A stretch of DNA of 64,000 nucleotides from Candidatus Sulfopaludibacter sp. SbA3 (GTDB taxonomy: Bacteria > Pseudomonadota > Alphaproteobacteria > Caulobacterales > Hyphomonadaceae): contig CAMEDD010000004.1 of NCBI GenBank assembly GCA_945913285.1, forward strand, positions 1-64,000. Reading direction: 5' to 3'. Of this stretch, positions 1-8,210 are shown in pieces (position 1 is the first letter of the stretch; each line of letters begins with the position of its first letter). The notes beneath the pieces are model-generated. The model was not told where the DNA came from. It saw nothing but the letters and a program-made list of their open reading frames with translations, and did not search any database. Made by a program: the position numbers and the translations under genes.

Positions 1-249
1 GCCGGAGAGGACGCTGGCGACCTGTTCATCACGTCCGGCGCCTCACTTTTGCACGCCGCGTCCGGCCCTGCCGGCGCGTTCACGCTGGACGATTCGGCCG
101 GCATCTGGGTCGTGCCCGGGCCGGCCGCGGGCGTCAAATGCCGCCGCAGCTGGAAGTACTTCGATCCGGCAACGGCCTTGCCCGGTTTCCCGGACATCAC
201 CCCGCGCGACGCACTCGCCGTGATGGCGTGGGACAAAGGCGCCGTCTGA
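1..249 (+). CDS. ileS: Isoleucyl-tRNA synthetase, C-terminal end (partial)
   Basis: The last 82 codons of a gene that starts left of the window. IleS charges tRNA-Ile in the cytoplasm. The visible tail holds the VVPGPAAGVKC segment followed by RRSWKYFDPA and PGFPDITPRDA, which is the pattern of the C-terminal end of alphaproteobacterial IleS. The zinc ribbon of E. coli-type enzymes is degenerate here, because only one cysteine remains. The reading frame is open from base 1 to TGA at 247-249. It is followed by lspA, the usual neighbour. Confidence 0.88.
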   Translation, partial: AGEDAGDLFITSGASLLHAASGPAGAFTLDDSAGIWVVPGPAAGVKCRRSWKYFDPATALPGFPDITPRDALAVMAWDKGAV

Positions 250-254
250 TGCCG

Positions 255-289
255 TTTTGCCCCTCTCCCGCCTGCGGGAGAGGGCAAAA
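255..289 (+). terminator. Hairpin between ileS and lspA (CTCTCCCG/CGGGAGAG family)
   Basis: A near-perfect stem of about 15 bp with one bulged C, loop CCTG. The arms are TTTTGCCCCTCTCCCG and CGGGAGAGGGCAAAA. It starts six bases after the ileS stop. There is no clear U-run after the stem, so it may attenuate or process the transcript rather than end it. From memory, similar CCCTCTCCC-type palindromes are dispersed in many alphaproteobacterial genomes, so this could also be a member of an intergenic repeat family. Confidence 0.55.
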
Positions 290-340
290 CCCTGCACACA
301 AACGCTTGATCCCCCCCGCGCGGTCTGCAATCTCACCCGC

Positions 341-859
341 ATGAAATTCACGCTTTCCTCGGCCTGGCCGTTTTTCCTCGTGCCGTTCGTGGTCCTGTTG
401 GATCAATGGACGAAGTGGCGCGTGCTTGACGAGCCGCGTTTCAATGCCCTCGGCTGCCTCGACGGTGTCGAATTGTGCGGCCGGATCGTGCTGCCCGGGC
501 CGCTCGACTTCACGATGCTGTGGAACCGGGGCATGAGTTACGGCCTGTTCCAGTCCGAAGGCATTGGCCGCTGGATCCTCGCCGCCATCATGCTGGCCAT
601 TGCTGTCGGCTTCGTTGTCTGGCTCGTCCGGGCCGAAGGCCGCTGGCTGAAACTGGCGCTCGCGCTGGTGATCGGCGGCGCCTTCGGTAACCTGATCGAC
701 CGTGTCCGCTTCGGCGCCGTGGTCGATTTCATCGATGCCAACGGCCTTTATTTCCCCTGGGTCTTCAATGTGGCCGACGCGGCGATCAGTGTCGGCGCTC
801 TGCTGCTCTTTGTGGACCAGTTCTTACTTTCGCGGCCAAAACAGGCTACCAGCGTTTAA
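341..859 (+). CDS. lspA: Lipoprotein signal peptidase II
   Basis: Inner-membrane aspartyl protease (172 aa, usual size) that removes signal peptides from prolipoproteins after diacylglycerol addition. Four hydrophobic segments are visible. The two catalytic aspartates sit in the family motifs GNLIDR (about D120) and FNVADAAIS (about D146). An in-frame upstream extension exists, but the ATG at 341 gives the normal N-terminus, MKFTLSS. The gene lies downstream of ileS, a very common arrangement. Its substrates here would include the BamF and M16 lipoproteins encoded just downstream. Confidence 0.95.
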   Translation: MKFTLSSAWPFFLVPFVVLLDQWTKWRVLDEPRFNALGCLDGVELCGRIVLPGPLDFTMLWNRGMSYGLFQSEGIGRWILAAIMLAIAVGFVVWLVRAEGRWLKLALALVIGGAFGNLIDRVRFGAVVDFIDANGLYFPWVFNVADAAISVGALLLFVDQFLLSRPKQATSV

Positions 860-900
860 CACCGGGCTTGTTGCCCTCCAGAAACGGATCTGCCCCGCCC

Positions 901-1398
901 ATGAAAAAGTCCCTCCTGATCCTCGCCGCAGGCGCTGCCCTGGCTGCCACGACGGCCTGTTCTTCCACCGGCGGCGGCAATGGCTCTACCCCCAACGAAT
1001 TCCGCGTCGTGACCAAGGCGCCGCTCATCGTGCCGCCGGAATACAGCCTGCGCCCACCGGCCGCCGGCTCGACCACGCCGACCGAAGTTGAAGCCGCCAC
1101 CACCTCGGTCACCACCGCCTTCGGCACCACGCTCGGCCAGACCGCCAGCGCGGCGGAAAAAGCCCTGGTCGCCGCCGCTGGCGCCAACGCCGCCAACCCG
1201 GCCGTTCGCGCGCAGGTCGATTACGAAGAGGCGAAGACCATTCGCAAATCGCCGTCGATTTCCGACCGCATCCTGTTCTGGCGCAGCGACAAGCCGGAAG
1301 ACGCCCAATCGGCCGCCACGGACAACGCCACCGGCAACGAGCCGGTCAGCATCGAACGCGCCAATGAAGGCCCTCGCATTCGCCTGCCGGGAACCTAA
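901..1398 (+). CDS. bamF: BamF-like outer-membrane assembly lipoprotein (DUF3035)
   Basis: A 165-aa lipoprotein with a signal peptide ending in the lipobox TTAC (acylated Cys about 20). The mature part starts with a low-complexity Gly/Ser/Asn linker. It then has the DUF3035 hallmark NEFRVVTKAPLIVPPEYSLRPP at roughly residues 29-50. In Caulobacter this family was identified as BamF, a BAM-complex subunit found in alphaproteobacteria. The internal region is rich in Ala/Thr and probably extended. The start at 901 is chosen over an upstream in-frame codon because it directly begins the signal peptide. It sits between lspA and the M16 pair. Confidence 0.8.
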   Translation: MKKSLLILAAGAALAATTACSSTGGGNGSTPNEFRVVTKAPLIVPPEYSLRPPAAGSTTPTEVEAATTSVTTAFGTTLGQTASAAEKALVAAAGANAANPAVRAQVDYEEAKTIRKSPSISDRILFWRSDKPEDAQSAATDNATGNEPVSIERANEGPRIRLPGT

Positions 1399-1440
1399 GT
1401 CGGTAGATATATAAACGCCTGCATCCATCGGAGCACGCCC

Positions 1441-2790
1441 ATGAAACGGAGCCTCGCCGCAGGGCTTCTTGCCCTGTTTGCTTCCAGCGCTTTCGCAGAG
1501 GAAGCCGCCTGGGCGCCCTCAACTTTCGAATTGTCGAACGGTATGGACGTCGTGGTCCTGCCGGACACCCGGGCGCCGGTCGTCACACACATGGTCTGGT
1601 ACAAGGTCGGCTCGTCGGACGAGGCGCCGGGCAAGTCCGGAATTGCCCACCTGTTCGAGCACGTGATGTTCAAACAGACCAAGAATATCGGCCCGGAAGA
1701 ATTCACTTCGATCGTGCAGCGCTCCGGCGGCCAGCTCAACGCCTTCACCAGCTGGGATTACACGGCCTATTTTGAGCGCGTGGAGAAATCCCAACTCGGT
1801 AAGATGATGGAGCTCGAAGCCGAACGGATGGTGAACCTCATCATCAACGATGACCCGAAAGGGCCGTTCATTTCCGAGCGTGACGTCGTGAAGGAAGAAC
1901 GCCGCCAGCGGATCGACAACAATCCGGGTGTCATCCTTCAGGAAAAAGTCCTCTCCGGAATCTGGAAGGACCATCCTTACGAGATCACCGTCATCGGCAA
2001 GATGGAGGAAGTCGCCGCCCTCACGCCGAAGGATGGCCTCGACTTCTACAAGCAGTATTACAGCCCCGAGAACGCGATCCTGGTCGTCGCCGGTGACGTG
2101 ACGCCAGAAGAGGTACGCACTCTGGCGGAGCAGCATTACGGCGTCATCAAGCCGACCGGCACCGCAAGCACCGAGCGCAAATGGAAACCCGTCTCGCCCA
2201 TCGCCGAAACACAGCTCCTGACGCATTCCGATCCCAAAGTGCGCCAGCCAAACTGGAGCCGCTATTATCTCGGTTACTCGCAGAGGCGTCAGCCTGAACA
2301 GGCGCTTGCGCTCGATGTCGGTCTCGAAGTGCTCGGCGGCGGCCTGACCAGCCGGCTTTACCAGTCGCTGGTCGAGAAACAGCAGCTTGCCATTTCGGCC
2401 AACAGCTACGCCTTGACCACGCTCCACGATGAAGGCCCGGCCGTCCTGACGGCCAGCCCCGCGCCCGGCATCTCACTCGAAACACTCGAAACAGCGCTGA
2501 TGGCCGAAGTCGAAAAGGTGCTCGCCGAAGGCTTCACCGAGGCAGAAGTTGCGCGCGCCCGCAACAAGCTCGCGGCCGACGCGATATATGCCCGCGACAG
2601 CCAGTCCGGCATGGCGAACCTGTTCGGCGGCTGGCTCGCCATTGGCGGCACCGCGGAACAAATCCTTGCCTATCCGGATGACGTCCGAGACGTGACGCCG
2701 GAGGAAGCGATCGCCGCCGTGCGTGCCGTCTTCGGCGCCGGGAACAACTATATCGAAGCCCACCTCCTGCCAGCTGAAGGAGACCTCTGA
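1441..2790 (+). CDS. Periplasmic M16 zinc metallopeptidase (catalytic member)
   Basis: A 449-aa insulinase/pitrilysin-family protease with a cleavable signal peptide ending around AFA-EE. The inverted zinc motif HLFEH is at about residues 70-74 (both His and the catalytic Glu present), and a downstream Glu ligand lies in the ERDVVKEERR segment near 145-150. A second M16 domain follows. It probably works as a heterodimer with the next gene, which lacks the zinc motif. The two are separated by one base. Similar pairs (PqqL- or processing-peptidase-like) degrade peptides in the periplasm; the substrate is not predictable here. Confidence 0.88.
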   Translation: MKRSLAAGLLALFASSAFAEEAAWAPSTFELSNGMDVVVLPDTRAPVVTHMVWYKVGSSDEAPGKSGIAHLFEHVMFKQTKNIGPEEFTSIVQRSGGQLNAFTSWDYTAYFERVEKSQLGKMMELEAERMVNLIINDDPKGPFISERDVVKEERRQRIDNNPGVILQEKVLSGIWKDHPYEITVIGKMEEVAALTPKDGLDFYKQYYSPENAILVVAGDVTPEEVRTLAEQHYGVIKPTGTASTERKWKPVSPIAETQLLTHSDPKVRQPNWSRYYLGYSQRRQPEQALALDVGLEVLGGGLTSRLYQSLVEKQQLAISANSYALTTLHDEGPAVLTASPAPGISLETLETALMAEVEKVLAEGFTEAEVARARNKLAADAIYARDSQSGMANLFGGWLAIGGTAEQILAYPDDVRDVTPEEAIAAVRAVFGAGNNYIEAHLLPAEGDL

Positions 2791-2791
2791 G

Positions 2792-4207
2792 ATGCGCACG
2801 ACACAATTGATTCTTGCGTCTGTTGCCTTGTCGGCGCTGGCTGGCTGCGCCTCAGGTTATGACTGGATGCGCGGGCACCCTGACACGGCCGAGCTCGACG
2901 CAGCGGCCAAGCCCGCGCTCGATGTCAAAGTGCACGACGGCGAGTTTGCGCAGATCCAGCAGTTCGTGACGCCGGGCGGCGTTTCGGTCTGGCTGGTGTC
3001 GGAGCCCTCGATCCCCATCCTCGCCGTTCAGATGGCCTGGAAGGGTGGCAGCGCGGCCGATCCGGCGGGCCTTGAAGGCCTGGCCGAACTGGTCACCTAC
3101 AACATGAACGAAGGCGCGGGCGATCTCGACTCGCTGGGCTTCACGACCGCAATGGAAGACCTCAACATGAGCTTCGGTTGCACCGCGTCGCCTGAGTGGA
3201 CGAGCTGCTCTGTCTCCTCGCTGACGGCAAACGCACCTCAGGCCATGGACCTCGTCGCCACGGCTTTCACCGCGCCCCGCTTTGATCAGGGCCCGTTCGA
3301 ACGCTTCCGGCGCGAAGAAGAAGTCGGCCTCAAAACGCGCGAGACAAATGCGTCCTACCTCGCCTCGCGCGCCACCGCGCAGGCCCTCTATCCAGGCCAT
3401 CCGTTCGCCCGCGAAACCTCCGCCGAAAGCCTCGCTGGTCTCAGCACGGACAAGGCCCGCGAGCACATGCGGACCCTGATGACGAAGGATCGCCTGATCG
3501 TGACCGCCGTGGGCGCCGTCACGCCCGAAGAACTTGCGCCCCTGATCGACAAGGTGGCCGCAGGCCTTCCCGAGACCAGCACCGTTTCGCCGGTTGCGCC
3601 GATTGACTTGTCGAAAGCATCGGTAACGCAAACAGTGGTCAGCCTTCCGCAACCGCAGAGCCTCGTGCGCTTCATCGGCCCCGGCATTGATCGCAATCAT
3701 CCTGACTTCTTCCCCGCCTTCGTGCTGAACTACACGTTCGGCGGCGGCGGCTTCGAAAGCCGTCTCATGAAGACGCTCCGTGTCGAGAAAGGTCTCACCT
3801 ATGGCATCTCGACCGCGCTCGATCCGAACCCGTCACTGCTCTCCTGGTCCGGTGGCGGCCAGACGAAAAATGAAAGTGCAGGCGAGTTCATCGCTGGTGT
3901 GAAGGAAGAGATGACCGCCTTCGTTGTAAGCGGCGTGACCGAAGCAGAACTGTCGGACGCGAAAGCCTATCTCGTCGGCTCCTACCCGCTCGGTTTCGAT
4001 TCGAACGCCAAGATCGCGGGCCAGATGATGACGGTCCGGCAGGAGGACCTCGGTGTCGACTACTTTGATCGGCGCAACTCGCTGATCGAGGCCGTCACGC
4101 TGGAAGATGTGAACCGCGTGTCGAAATCCTACCTCGACCCGGCCCGTTATTCCTTCATCGTCGTAGGCGAACCGCAGGGTATAAAGGCGCCGGCGCCGGC
4201 CGAATAG
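2792..4207 (+). CDS. M16 peptidase-like lipoprotein (non-catalytic partner)
   Basis: A 471-aa protein beginning MRTTQLILAS with lipobox LAGC (Cys about 21), so it is membrane-anchored. The fold is M16, but the position of the HxxEH motif reads GLAELVTYNMNEGA, so zinc-binding residues are missing. The C-terminal half keeps the family segment GGGGFESRLMKTLRVEKGLTYGI, with the Arg and Tyr used for substrate binding by inactive partners. ATG at 2792 follows the stop of the catalytic partner at 2790. I infer that this is the anchoring and substrate-binding half of a periplasmic protease. Confidence 0.85.
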   Translation: MRTTQLILASVALSALAGCASGYDWMRGHPDTAELDAAAKPALDVKVHDGEFAQIQQFVTPGGVSVWLVSEPSIPILAVQMAWKGGSAADPAGLEGLAELVTYNMNEGAGDLDSLGFTTAMEDLNMSFGCTASPEWTSCSVSSLTANAPQAMDLVATAFTAPRFDQGPFERFRREEEVGLKTRETNASYLASRATAQALYPGHPFARETSAESLAGLSTDKAREHMRTLMTKDRLIVTAVGAVTPEELAPLIDKVAAGLPETSTVSPVAPIDLSKASVTQTVVSLPQPQSLVRFIGPGIDRNHPDFFPAFVLNYTFGGGGFESRLMKTLRVEKGLTYGISTALDPNPSLLSWSGGGQTKNESAGEFIAGVKEEMTAFVVSGVTEAELSDAKAYLVGSYPLGFDSNAKIAGQMMTVRQEDLGVDYFDRRNSLIEAVTLEDVNRVSKSYLDPARYSFIVVGEPQGIKAPAPAE

Positions 4208-4236
4208 CGCTCAGCGTCTGCTCAGGGTTCGAAAAA

Positions 4237-5187
4237 TCAGTCTACAGACTTTCTCGGCGTCGCCAGTCCCGGCGCCGAGATGCTGCTCGCATGATCTCGG
4301 CGGAAGATGAACAGCTCGGCCGGCCGGCCGCCGGTACCGGTCTCCATCAGCCCCGTACCTGAGACGAGACCGGCCTTGTCGAGCGCGCGGCGGAAATTCT
4401 GCGTATGCAATTGCAGTCCGAGGATACCCTCGACCGAACGCTGCAGCGCCGACAACGTGAACCGTTCCGGCATAAGCTCGAATACGACAGGGCGATACTT
4501 GATCTTGCCGCGCAGCCGCGTCAGCCCGGTCGCAAGGATGCGCCGGTGGTCTGAGGCCATGCTTGCGCCGAGGCGCACATCCGGTTCGGGCAGCCCGGCA
4601 TCGCGGGCGCACTCGGCCACGAGGCCCGCCTCGAACAGAAGTTCGTAGCGCTCCAGCACCCGCTCCTCGATCCATCGCGCGCCGTCGAGCCCGAAGGCGA
4701 GGCGCGCGCGCTCCAGCCGGCGTTCATTGCCCAGTGCCCAGGTTCGCAGGCGCGGTGCAATCTCCGCATCAATGATCGGCGGCCGCCGTGTACGATGATC
4801 TTCCCACGGAAAGTATTGGTACCAGTCCTGCCAGCGCGCTTCGAACGAGGCATCCGCCGGGCGCGGCTCGGGCGTCAGCGCGAGATACCCGACCGAGATC
4901 ACGCGCGAGTCGGGCTGGGCTCCTGAAAGCGTTGCCCCCGGTGTTTCCCGATCCTTGTCGCCGAAGGTGTAGAGCTGTTCGACATAGCCGATCTCGAAAC
5001 CGGTCTGCTCGCGCACCCAGCCGCGCAGCGACAGATCGAACGTGCGGTGATTTAGCGGATCGAACGGACCGAAGGGCAGGGCGTCCTCGCCGCTCGGCCG
5101 ACGCGTCACCAGAAGATTCGGCTCGCCGTCGTCCTTGAGCGCGACCATGACGGCCGACAGACCAATGAGAAGATGCGGCGCGGTCAC
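4237..5187 (-). CDS. Nudix-type transcriptional regulator (NAD regulator, COG4111)
   Basis: A 316-aa protein with an N-terminal Nudix-like domain (about 1-160) and a C-terminal winged-helix region (about 190-300, around LRGKIKYRPVVFELMPERFTLSALQ). The Nudix box is degenerate: the REQTGF stretch lacks the usual REuxEE glutamates, which suits ligand sensing rather than hydrolysis. This family is annotated by comparative genomics as the alphaproteobacterial NAD-biosynthesis regulator, analogous to NrtR. Its start overlaps the end of the HD hydrolase gene by 4 bp, so the two are co-translated. The DNA targets are not in this window as far as I can see. Confidence 0.75.
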   Translation of the reverse strand: MTAPHLLIGLSAVMVALKDDGEPNLLVTRRPSGEDALPFGPFDPLNHRTFDLSLRGWVREQTGFEIGYVEQLYTFGDKDRETPGATLSGAQPDSRVISVGYLALTPEPRPADASFEARWQDWYQYFPWEDHRTRRPPIIDAEIAPRLRTWALGNERRLERARLAFGLDGARWIEERVLERYELLFEAGLVAECARDAGLPEPDVRLGASMASDHRRILATGLTRLRGKIKYRPVVFELMPERFTLSALQRSVEGILGLQLHTQNFRRALDKAGLVSGTGLMETGTGGRPAELFIFRRDHASSISAPGLATPRKSVD

Positions 5188-5813
5188 GATGCCGTCTCCC
5201 GGCGCACCAGCACGGCTTCGATCTCGGCAAACCGGGCGAGGAAGGCGGCCTGCGCTTGCGTCGGCGCCAGCGGGGCCAGCGTCAGGCGAAGCCCTTCCGG
5301 CGGCGTTCCGAAGAAGCCGTCCGCTTCGCTCGCCGCAAATCCCGCAAGCTGCACGGCCTCGAACCAGGCGCAGATATTGTCCGCCCGCTTGATCACTTTC
5401 TTGAGGCCAGCCGGCGTCACCGGTTTGAGGCCAAACCGGATGTGCACGGCCTCCTGCAGGCGCGCCTCCACGCCCTTGTAGCTCTCCCCCAGGATCGCCT
5501 TGAACGGCGAGATCATGTCCCCGATCACGTATTCCGGGCTGTCATGCAGCAGCGCGGTCATCCAGTCCTGTGGCCCAAGGCCCGGTTCCAGCTTGCGCAC
5601 CAGCGCCTCCACCAGCACCGAATGCTCAGCCACGGAGAAGGCGTGCTCACCCCGCGTTTGCCCGTTCCACCGGGCCACACGGGCGAGGCCATGCGCGATA
5701 TCCTCAATCTCGATGTCCATGGGCGACGGATGCGCCAGGTCCAGCCGCCGGCCGGACAGCATCCGCTGCCAGACGCGCGGGGGGGCGCGGGGCGGCTTAA
5801 CAGATTGCTTCAC
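5184..5813 (-). CDS. HD-domain phosphohydrolase (YfbR-like)
   Basis: A predicted metal-dependent phosphohydrolase of about 209 aa. HD-superfamily residues are visible in RGEHAFSVAEHS and LLHDSPEYVIGD, and a further Asp lies in KRADNI. YfbR-type members are 5'-nucleotidases. A GTG start at 5813 is preferred because GGAGG lies six bases upstream; an ATG seven codons earlier has no good ribosome-binding site. It is upstream of, and overlaps by 4 bp, the NAD regulator gene, so a role in nucleotide or NAD-related metabolism is plausible but inferred. Confidence 0.78.
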   Translation of the reverse strand: MKQSVKPPRAPPRVWQRMLSGRRLDLAHPSPMDIEIEDIAHGLARVARWNGQTRGEHAFSVAEHSVLVEALVRKLEPGLGPQDWMTALLHDSPEYVIGDMISPFKAILGESYKGVEARLQEAVHIRFGLKPVTPAGLKKVIKRADNICAWFEAVQLAGFAASEADGFFGTPPEGLRLTLAPLAPTQAQAAFLARFAEIEAVLVRRETAS

Positions 5814-5975
5814 GGGGAGCCTCCATTGGCGCATCCTTAAGGGATTGGTAGCCCGGGTAAAGAAACCACGGCGATCCGGTTACACTCTGGTCCCCTCGCA
5901 AGGCATATTCCCCAGTGCCACATTAAGGCGTTTTGCGCATAAACGCACCAGAAAACGAGAGAGCCTGGAGGCCGC

Positions 5976-6125
5976 ATGCTTGACGCCCTGATCACCTTTC
6001 TGTCCGGCCAGGCCTTCCCGGTGATGATGCTGGTGTGCGGCACGCTTGTCGTGGTGGTCGAGGCCGTCCGTGCCAGCCGCCGCGCGCTCTGGGGCGACAT
6101 GTTCACGGAAGACTTTGAGGAATAG
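5976..6125 (+). CDS. Small hypothetical membrane protein, 49 aa
   Basis: A short frame with one hydrophobic segment (about residues 14-29, FPVMMLVCGTLVVVVE) flanked by a short N-terminus and a basic then acidic tail (RASRRALWGDMFTEDFEE). The sequence GCCTGGAGG is placed correctly before the ATG. It stands alone between two minus-strand genes with about 160 bp upstream. The positive-inside layout supports a real single-pass protein. No family is recognised. Its last bases overlap the tail of a broken minus-strand gene. Confidence 0.5.
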   Translation: MLDALITFLSGQAFPVMMLVCGTLVVVVEAVRASRRALWGDMFTEDFEE

Positions 6126-6487
6126 GGCGCCTCACGCCTATTCGACATAATTCGCGAGCAATCGCAGGCAAGCGGCCTGATAGCGGATCGACCGGTGCGT
6201 CTTCGTTTGCCTCCAGCGCGAACGTGCTCACCCTCTCCTCCGATCCGGCGCGCCGGACGTCATATGTCTTGCGCGGCGCCTCAACGGCGCCCGCATCGAA
6301 GCCTTCTACTTGCTGGCGGACACCGATGCTCTTTGTCTCGTCCGGCCGGTATCCGAACTGGTAGAGCACGATCGGCGCTGACCGCCGCTTACTTTGGCAA
6401 TACTTGTATTACGGTTTCGGAGTTTCCGCAGGCTGCCGTCACGAAGGCGAGGCCAATGGCGGCCAGGCACTTCGCAATCTGTATCAC
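6103..6487 (-). pseudogene. Small lipoprotein gene broken by a single-base frameshift
   Basis: A GTG start at 6487 overlaps the stop of the KAS III-like gene (GTGA). It encodes MIQIAKCLAAIGLAFVTAAC, a clean signal peptide and lipobox, then terminates after 32 codons. If one base near 6403 is skipped, the frame continues without interruption (YCQSKRRSAPIVLYQFGYRP and on) to 6103, giving a lipoprotein of about 127 aa. That second part has a normal amino-acid composition but no family I recognise. The frameshift could be a real mutation or a sequencing error. No homologous family is recognised, so the joined product is an inference from the signal peptide and reading-frame continuity alone. Confidence 0.45.
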
Positions 6488-7620
6488 GCCGTCTTTTCCA
6501 CAAATACCGTTCCGGCCGAATAGCCCGCACCAAAGGAACAGATCAGGCCCTTTTCGCCCGGCTTGAAATCGGACGAGTTCTTGTGGAACGCGATGATCGA
6601 TCCTGCCGAAGACGTATTGGCATAAGTATCCAGCACCGTAGGGCTGTCGTCCTCAGTGGCGTCGCGCCCCAGAACTTTCGCTGAGATCAGCCGGTTCATG
6701 TTCGCGTTGGCCTGGTGCAGCCACATCCGGCGCAGGCTGGCGCCCGTCAGGCCAAGCTCGTTCATGTGGTCACCGATCATGTCGGCTACCATCGGCACAA
6801 CTTCCCGGAACACCTTTCTGCCTTCCTGGACGAACAGCTTGTCCGGCGTCCCGACGCCGTCAGGCGCCGCGCGGTTCAGGAAGCCGAAGTTGTTTCGGAT
6901 GTTATTCGAGAACTGAGTTTTCAGTTTCGTGCCGAGAATCTTCCAGTGCGCGCGCGGCGCAATATGCTCTGCCTCGACCAGAACGGCGGTCGCCACATCC
7001 CCGAAGATGAAGTGGCTGTCGCGGTCGGTGAAATTGAGGTGACCGGAACAGATCTCCGGGTTCACCATCAGCACTGACTTTGCATGTCCAGCGCGCACGA
7101 AATCAGCGGCCGTCTGTATACCGAACGTCGCCGACGAACACGCGACGTTCATGTCAAAGGCGAAGCCCTCAATGCCAAGCGCCTGCTGCACTTCAATCGC
7201 CATCGCCGGATAGGCGCGCTGCATGTTGGAGGCTGCGCAGATCACCGCGCCAATGTCTTTCGGGTCGCGCCCGGCTGCCCGCAGCGCATCGCGCGCCGCC
7301 AGCACCGCCATCTCTGCGAGGATCGATAACTGGTCATTCGGGCGTTCCGGAATACGGGGCGCCATGATGTCCGGATCGATCACACCCGCCTTGTCCACGA
7401 CGAAGCGCGACTTGATGCCGGACGCCTTCTCGATGAACTCGACGGAGGAGTGGGTCTTCGGTTCAACGAGGCCGGACTTGATCTCCGCTTCGTTCTCGCG
7501 GTTCCAGTTATCCGCCCAGGCATTGTAGCTCTGCACGAGTTCGGCGTTGGAAATGGATTGGGCGGGGGTCCAGAGGCCGGTGGCCGAAATCACGGGGGTG
7601 CTCACAAGTCGGTTCTCCAT
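6484..7620 (-). CDS. Beta-ketoacyl-ACP synthase III-like (FabH family)
   Basis: A 378-aa thiolase-fold condensing enzyme. The Cys-His-Asn triad is complete: C161 in NVACSSATFG, H302 in LHQANANMNR and N335 in YANTSSAG. It is about 50 residues longer than E. coli FabH, mostly in the N-terminal half (residues 25-60) and near 230-270. This is typical of a secondary FabH-like clade used in specialised acyl chain initiation. No acyl carrier protein or fab gene is adjacent. A broken lipoprotein gene overlaps its stop. The biological acyl substrate cannot be told from sequence. Confidence 0.85.
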   Translation of the reverse strand: MENRLVSTPVISATGLWTPAQSISNAELVQSYNAWADNWNRENEAEIKSGLVEPKTHSSVEFIEKASGIKSRFVVDKAGVIDPDIMAPRIPERPNDQLSILAEMAVLAARDALRAAGRDPKDIGAVICAASNMQRAYPAMAIEVQQALGIEGFAFDMNVACSSATFGIQTAADFVRAGHAKSVLMVNPEICSGHLNFTDRDSHFIFGDVATAVLVEAEHIAPRAHWKILGTKLKTQFSNNIRNNFGFLNRAAPDGVGTPDKLFVQEGRKVFREVVPMVADMIGDHMNELGLTGASLRRMWLHQANANMNRLISAKVLGRDATEDDSPTVLDTYANTSSAGSIIAFHKNSSDFKPGEKGLICSFGAGYSAGTVFVEKTA

Positions 7621-7755
7621 TCACGCGCCGCCAGGGGCGGCCTGCGCAGTCCTGTAGCAATTTAAGCATCACCCTCTAGCGCGCGTTCCGCTCCGGGCCA
7701 AGCAGGGCTGCCAAACCAGCCAAAATCAATCCGGGCGCTGGCTTTTGGGAATGCC

Positions 7756-8004
7756 TTAGGCTTTCAGCAGCGCATCTCGGTCTTCCCTGGCCTTTGCGGC
7801 CGCCCGCTGATCTGCCAGCTGGCTGCGCTCGGCGTCGCCCGCCGCCGTCATTATTTCGGTCTTGCAAGTTGTGCGTTTCCCCGCGTCAGCGATTTTCGCG
7901 CAATCTGTGAGCGCTTCGGCGTCCGCCTTGTCCTGCCAGGTCTGGCAACCCTCCAGCACGAGGAGGGCGCTAAGCCCTCCCGCCAGCGCCAAGCTCCGTC
8001 TCAT
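7756..8004 (-). CDS. Small lipoprotein with two-cysteine tail, 82 aa
   Basis: It begins MRRSLALAGGLSALLVLEGC, giving a type II signal peptide and acylated Cys about 20. The mature region has TDCAKIADAGKRTTCKTE, a pair of cysteines 12 residues apart, then a charged Ala/Arg/Asp helix. The pattern xCxxI.....R..C.T resembles the Cys-rich core of the preceding lipoprotein (EACENKPTAEQRDQCMQE), so the two may be paralogues. Its start overlaps that gene's stop (ATGA). The function is unknown. It is the last gene of a ygfZ-tag-lipoprotein-lipoprotein operon. Confidence 0.7.
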   Translation of the reverse strand: MRRSLALAGGLSALLVLEGCQTWQDKADAEALTDCAKIADAGKRTTCKTEIMTAAGDAERSQLADQRAAAKAREDRDALLKA

Positions 8005-8210
8005 CTTGGCGGCTTGCGCTCGCTTTCGCGTTTCACCGACAGCGCAACATCGGCAACGACTTCCTGCATGCACTGGTCCCGCTGCTCGGCGGTTGGCTTG
8101 TTTTCGCAGGCTTCGACCGGATTGGCGTAAGAGGCCGGCGGCGCGCTCGACCGGCAGGCGCCGGTCGTCGCAAGCGCCGCGACCGCGGCAATCATCAAAA
8201 TGGCCTTCAT
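8001..8210 (-). CDS. Small lipoprotein with two-cysteine motif, 69 aa
   Basis: It starts MKAILMIAAVAALATTGAC, a lipoprotein signal with Cys about 19. The mature peptide carries VEACENKPTAEQRDQCMQEVV, two cysteines about 12 residues apart, followed by a basic tail. The ATG overlaps the tag stop codon by 4 bp, and its own stop overlaps the next lipoprotein start by 4 bp. I know no characterised homologue. The spaced cysteines could form a disulphide in the periplasm. Confidence 0.68.
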   Translation of the reverse strand: MKAILMIAAVAALATTGACRSSAPPASYANPVEACENKPTAEQRDQCMQEVVADVALSVKRESERKPPR

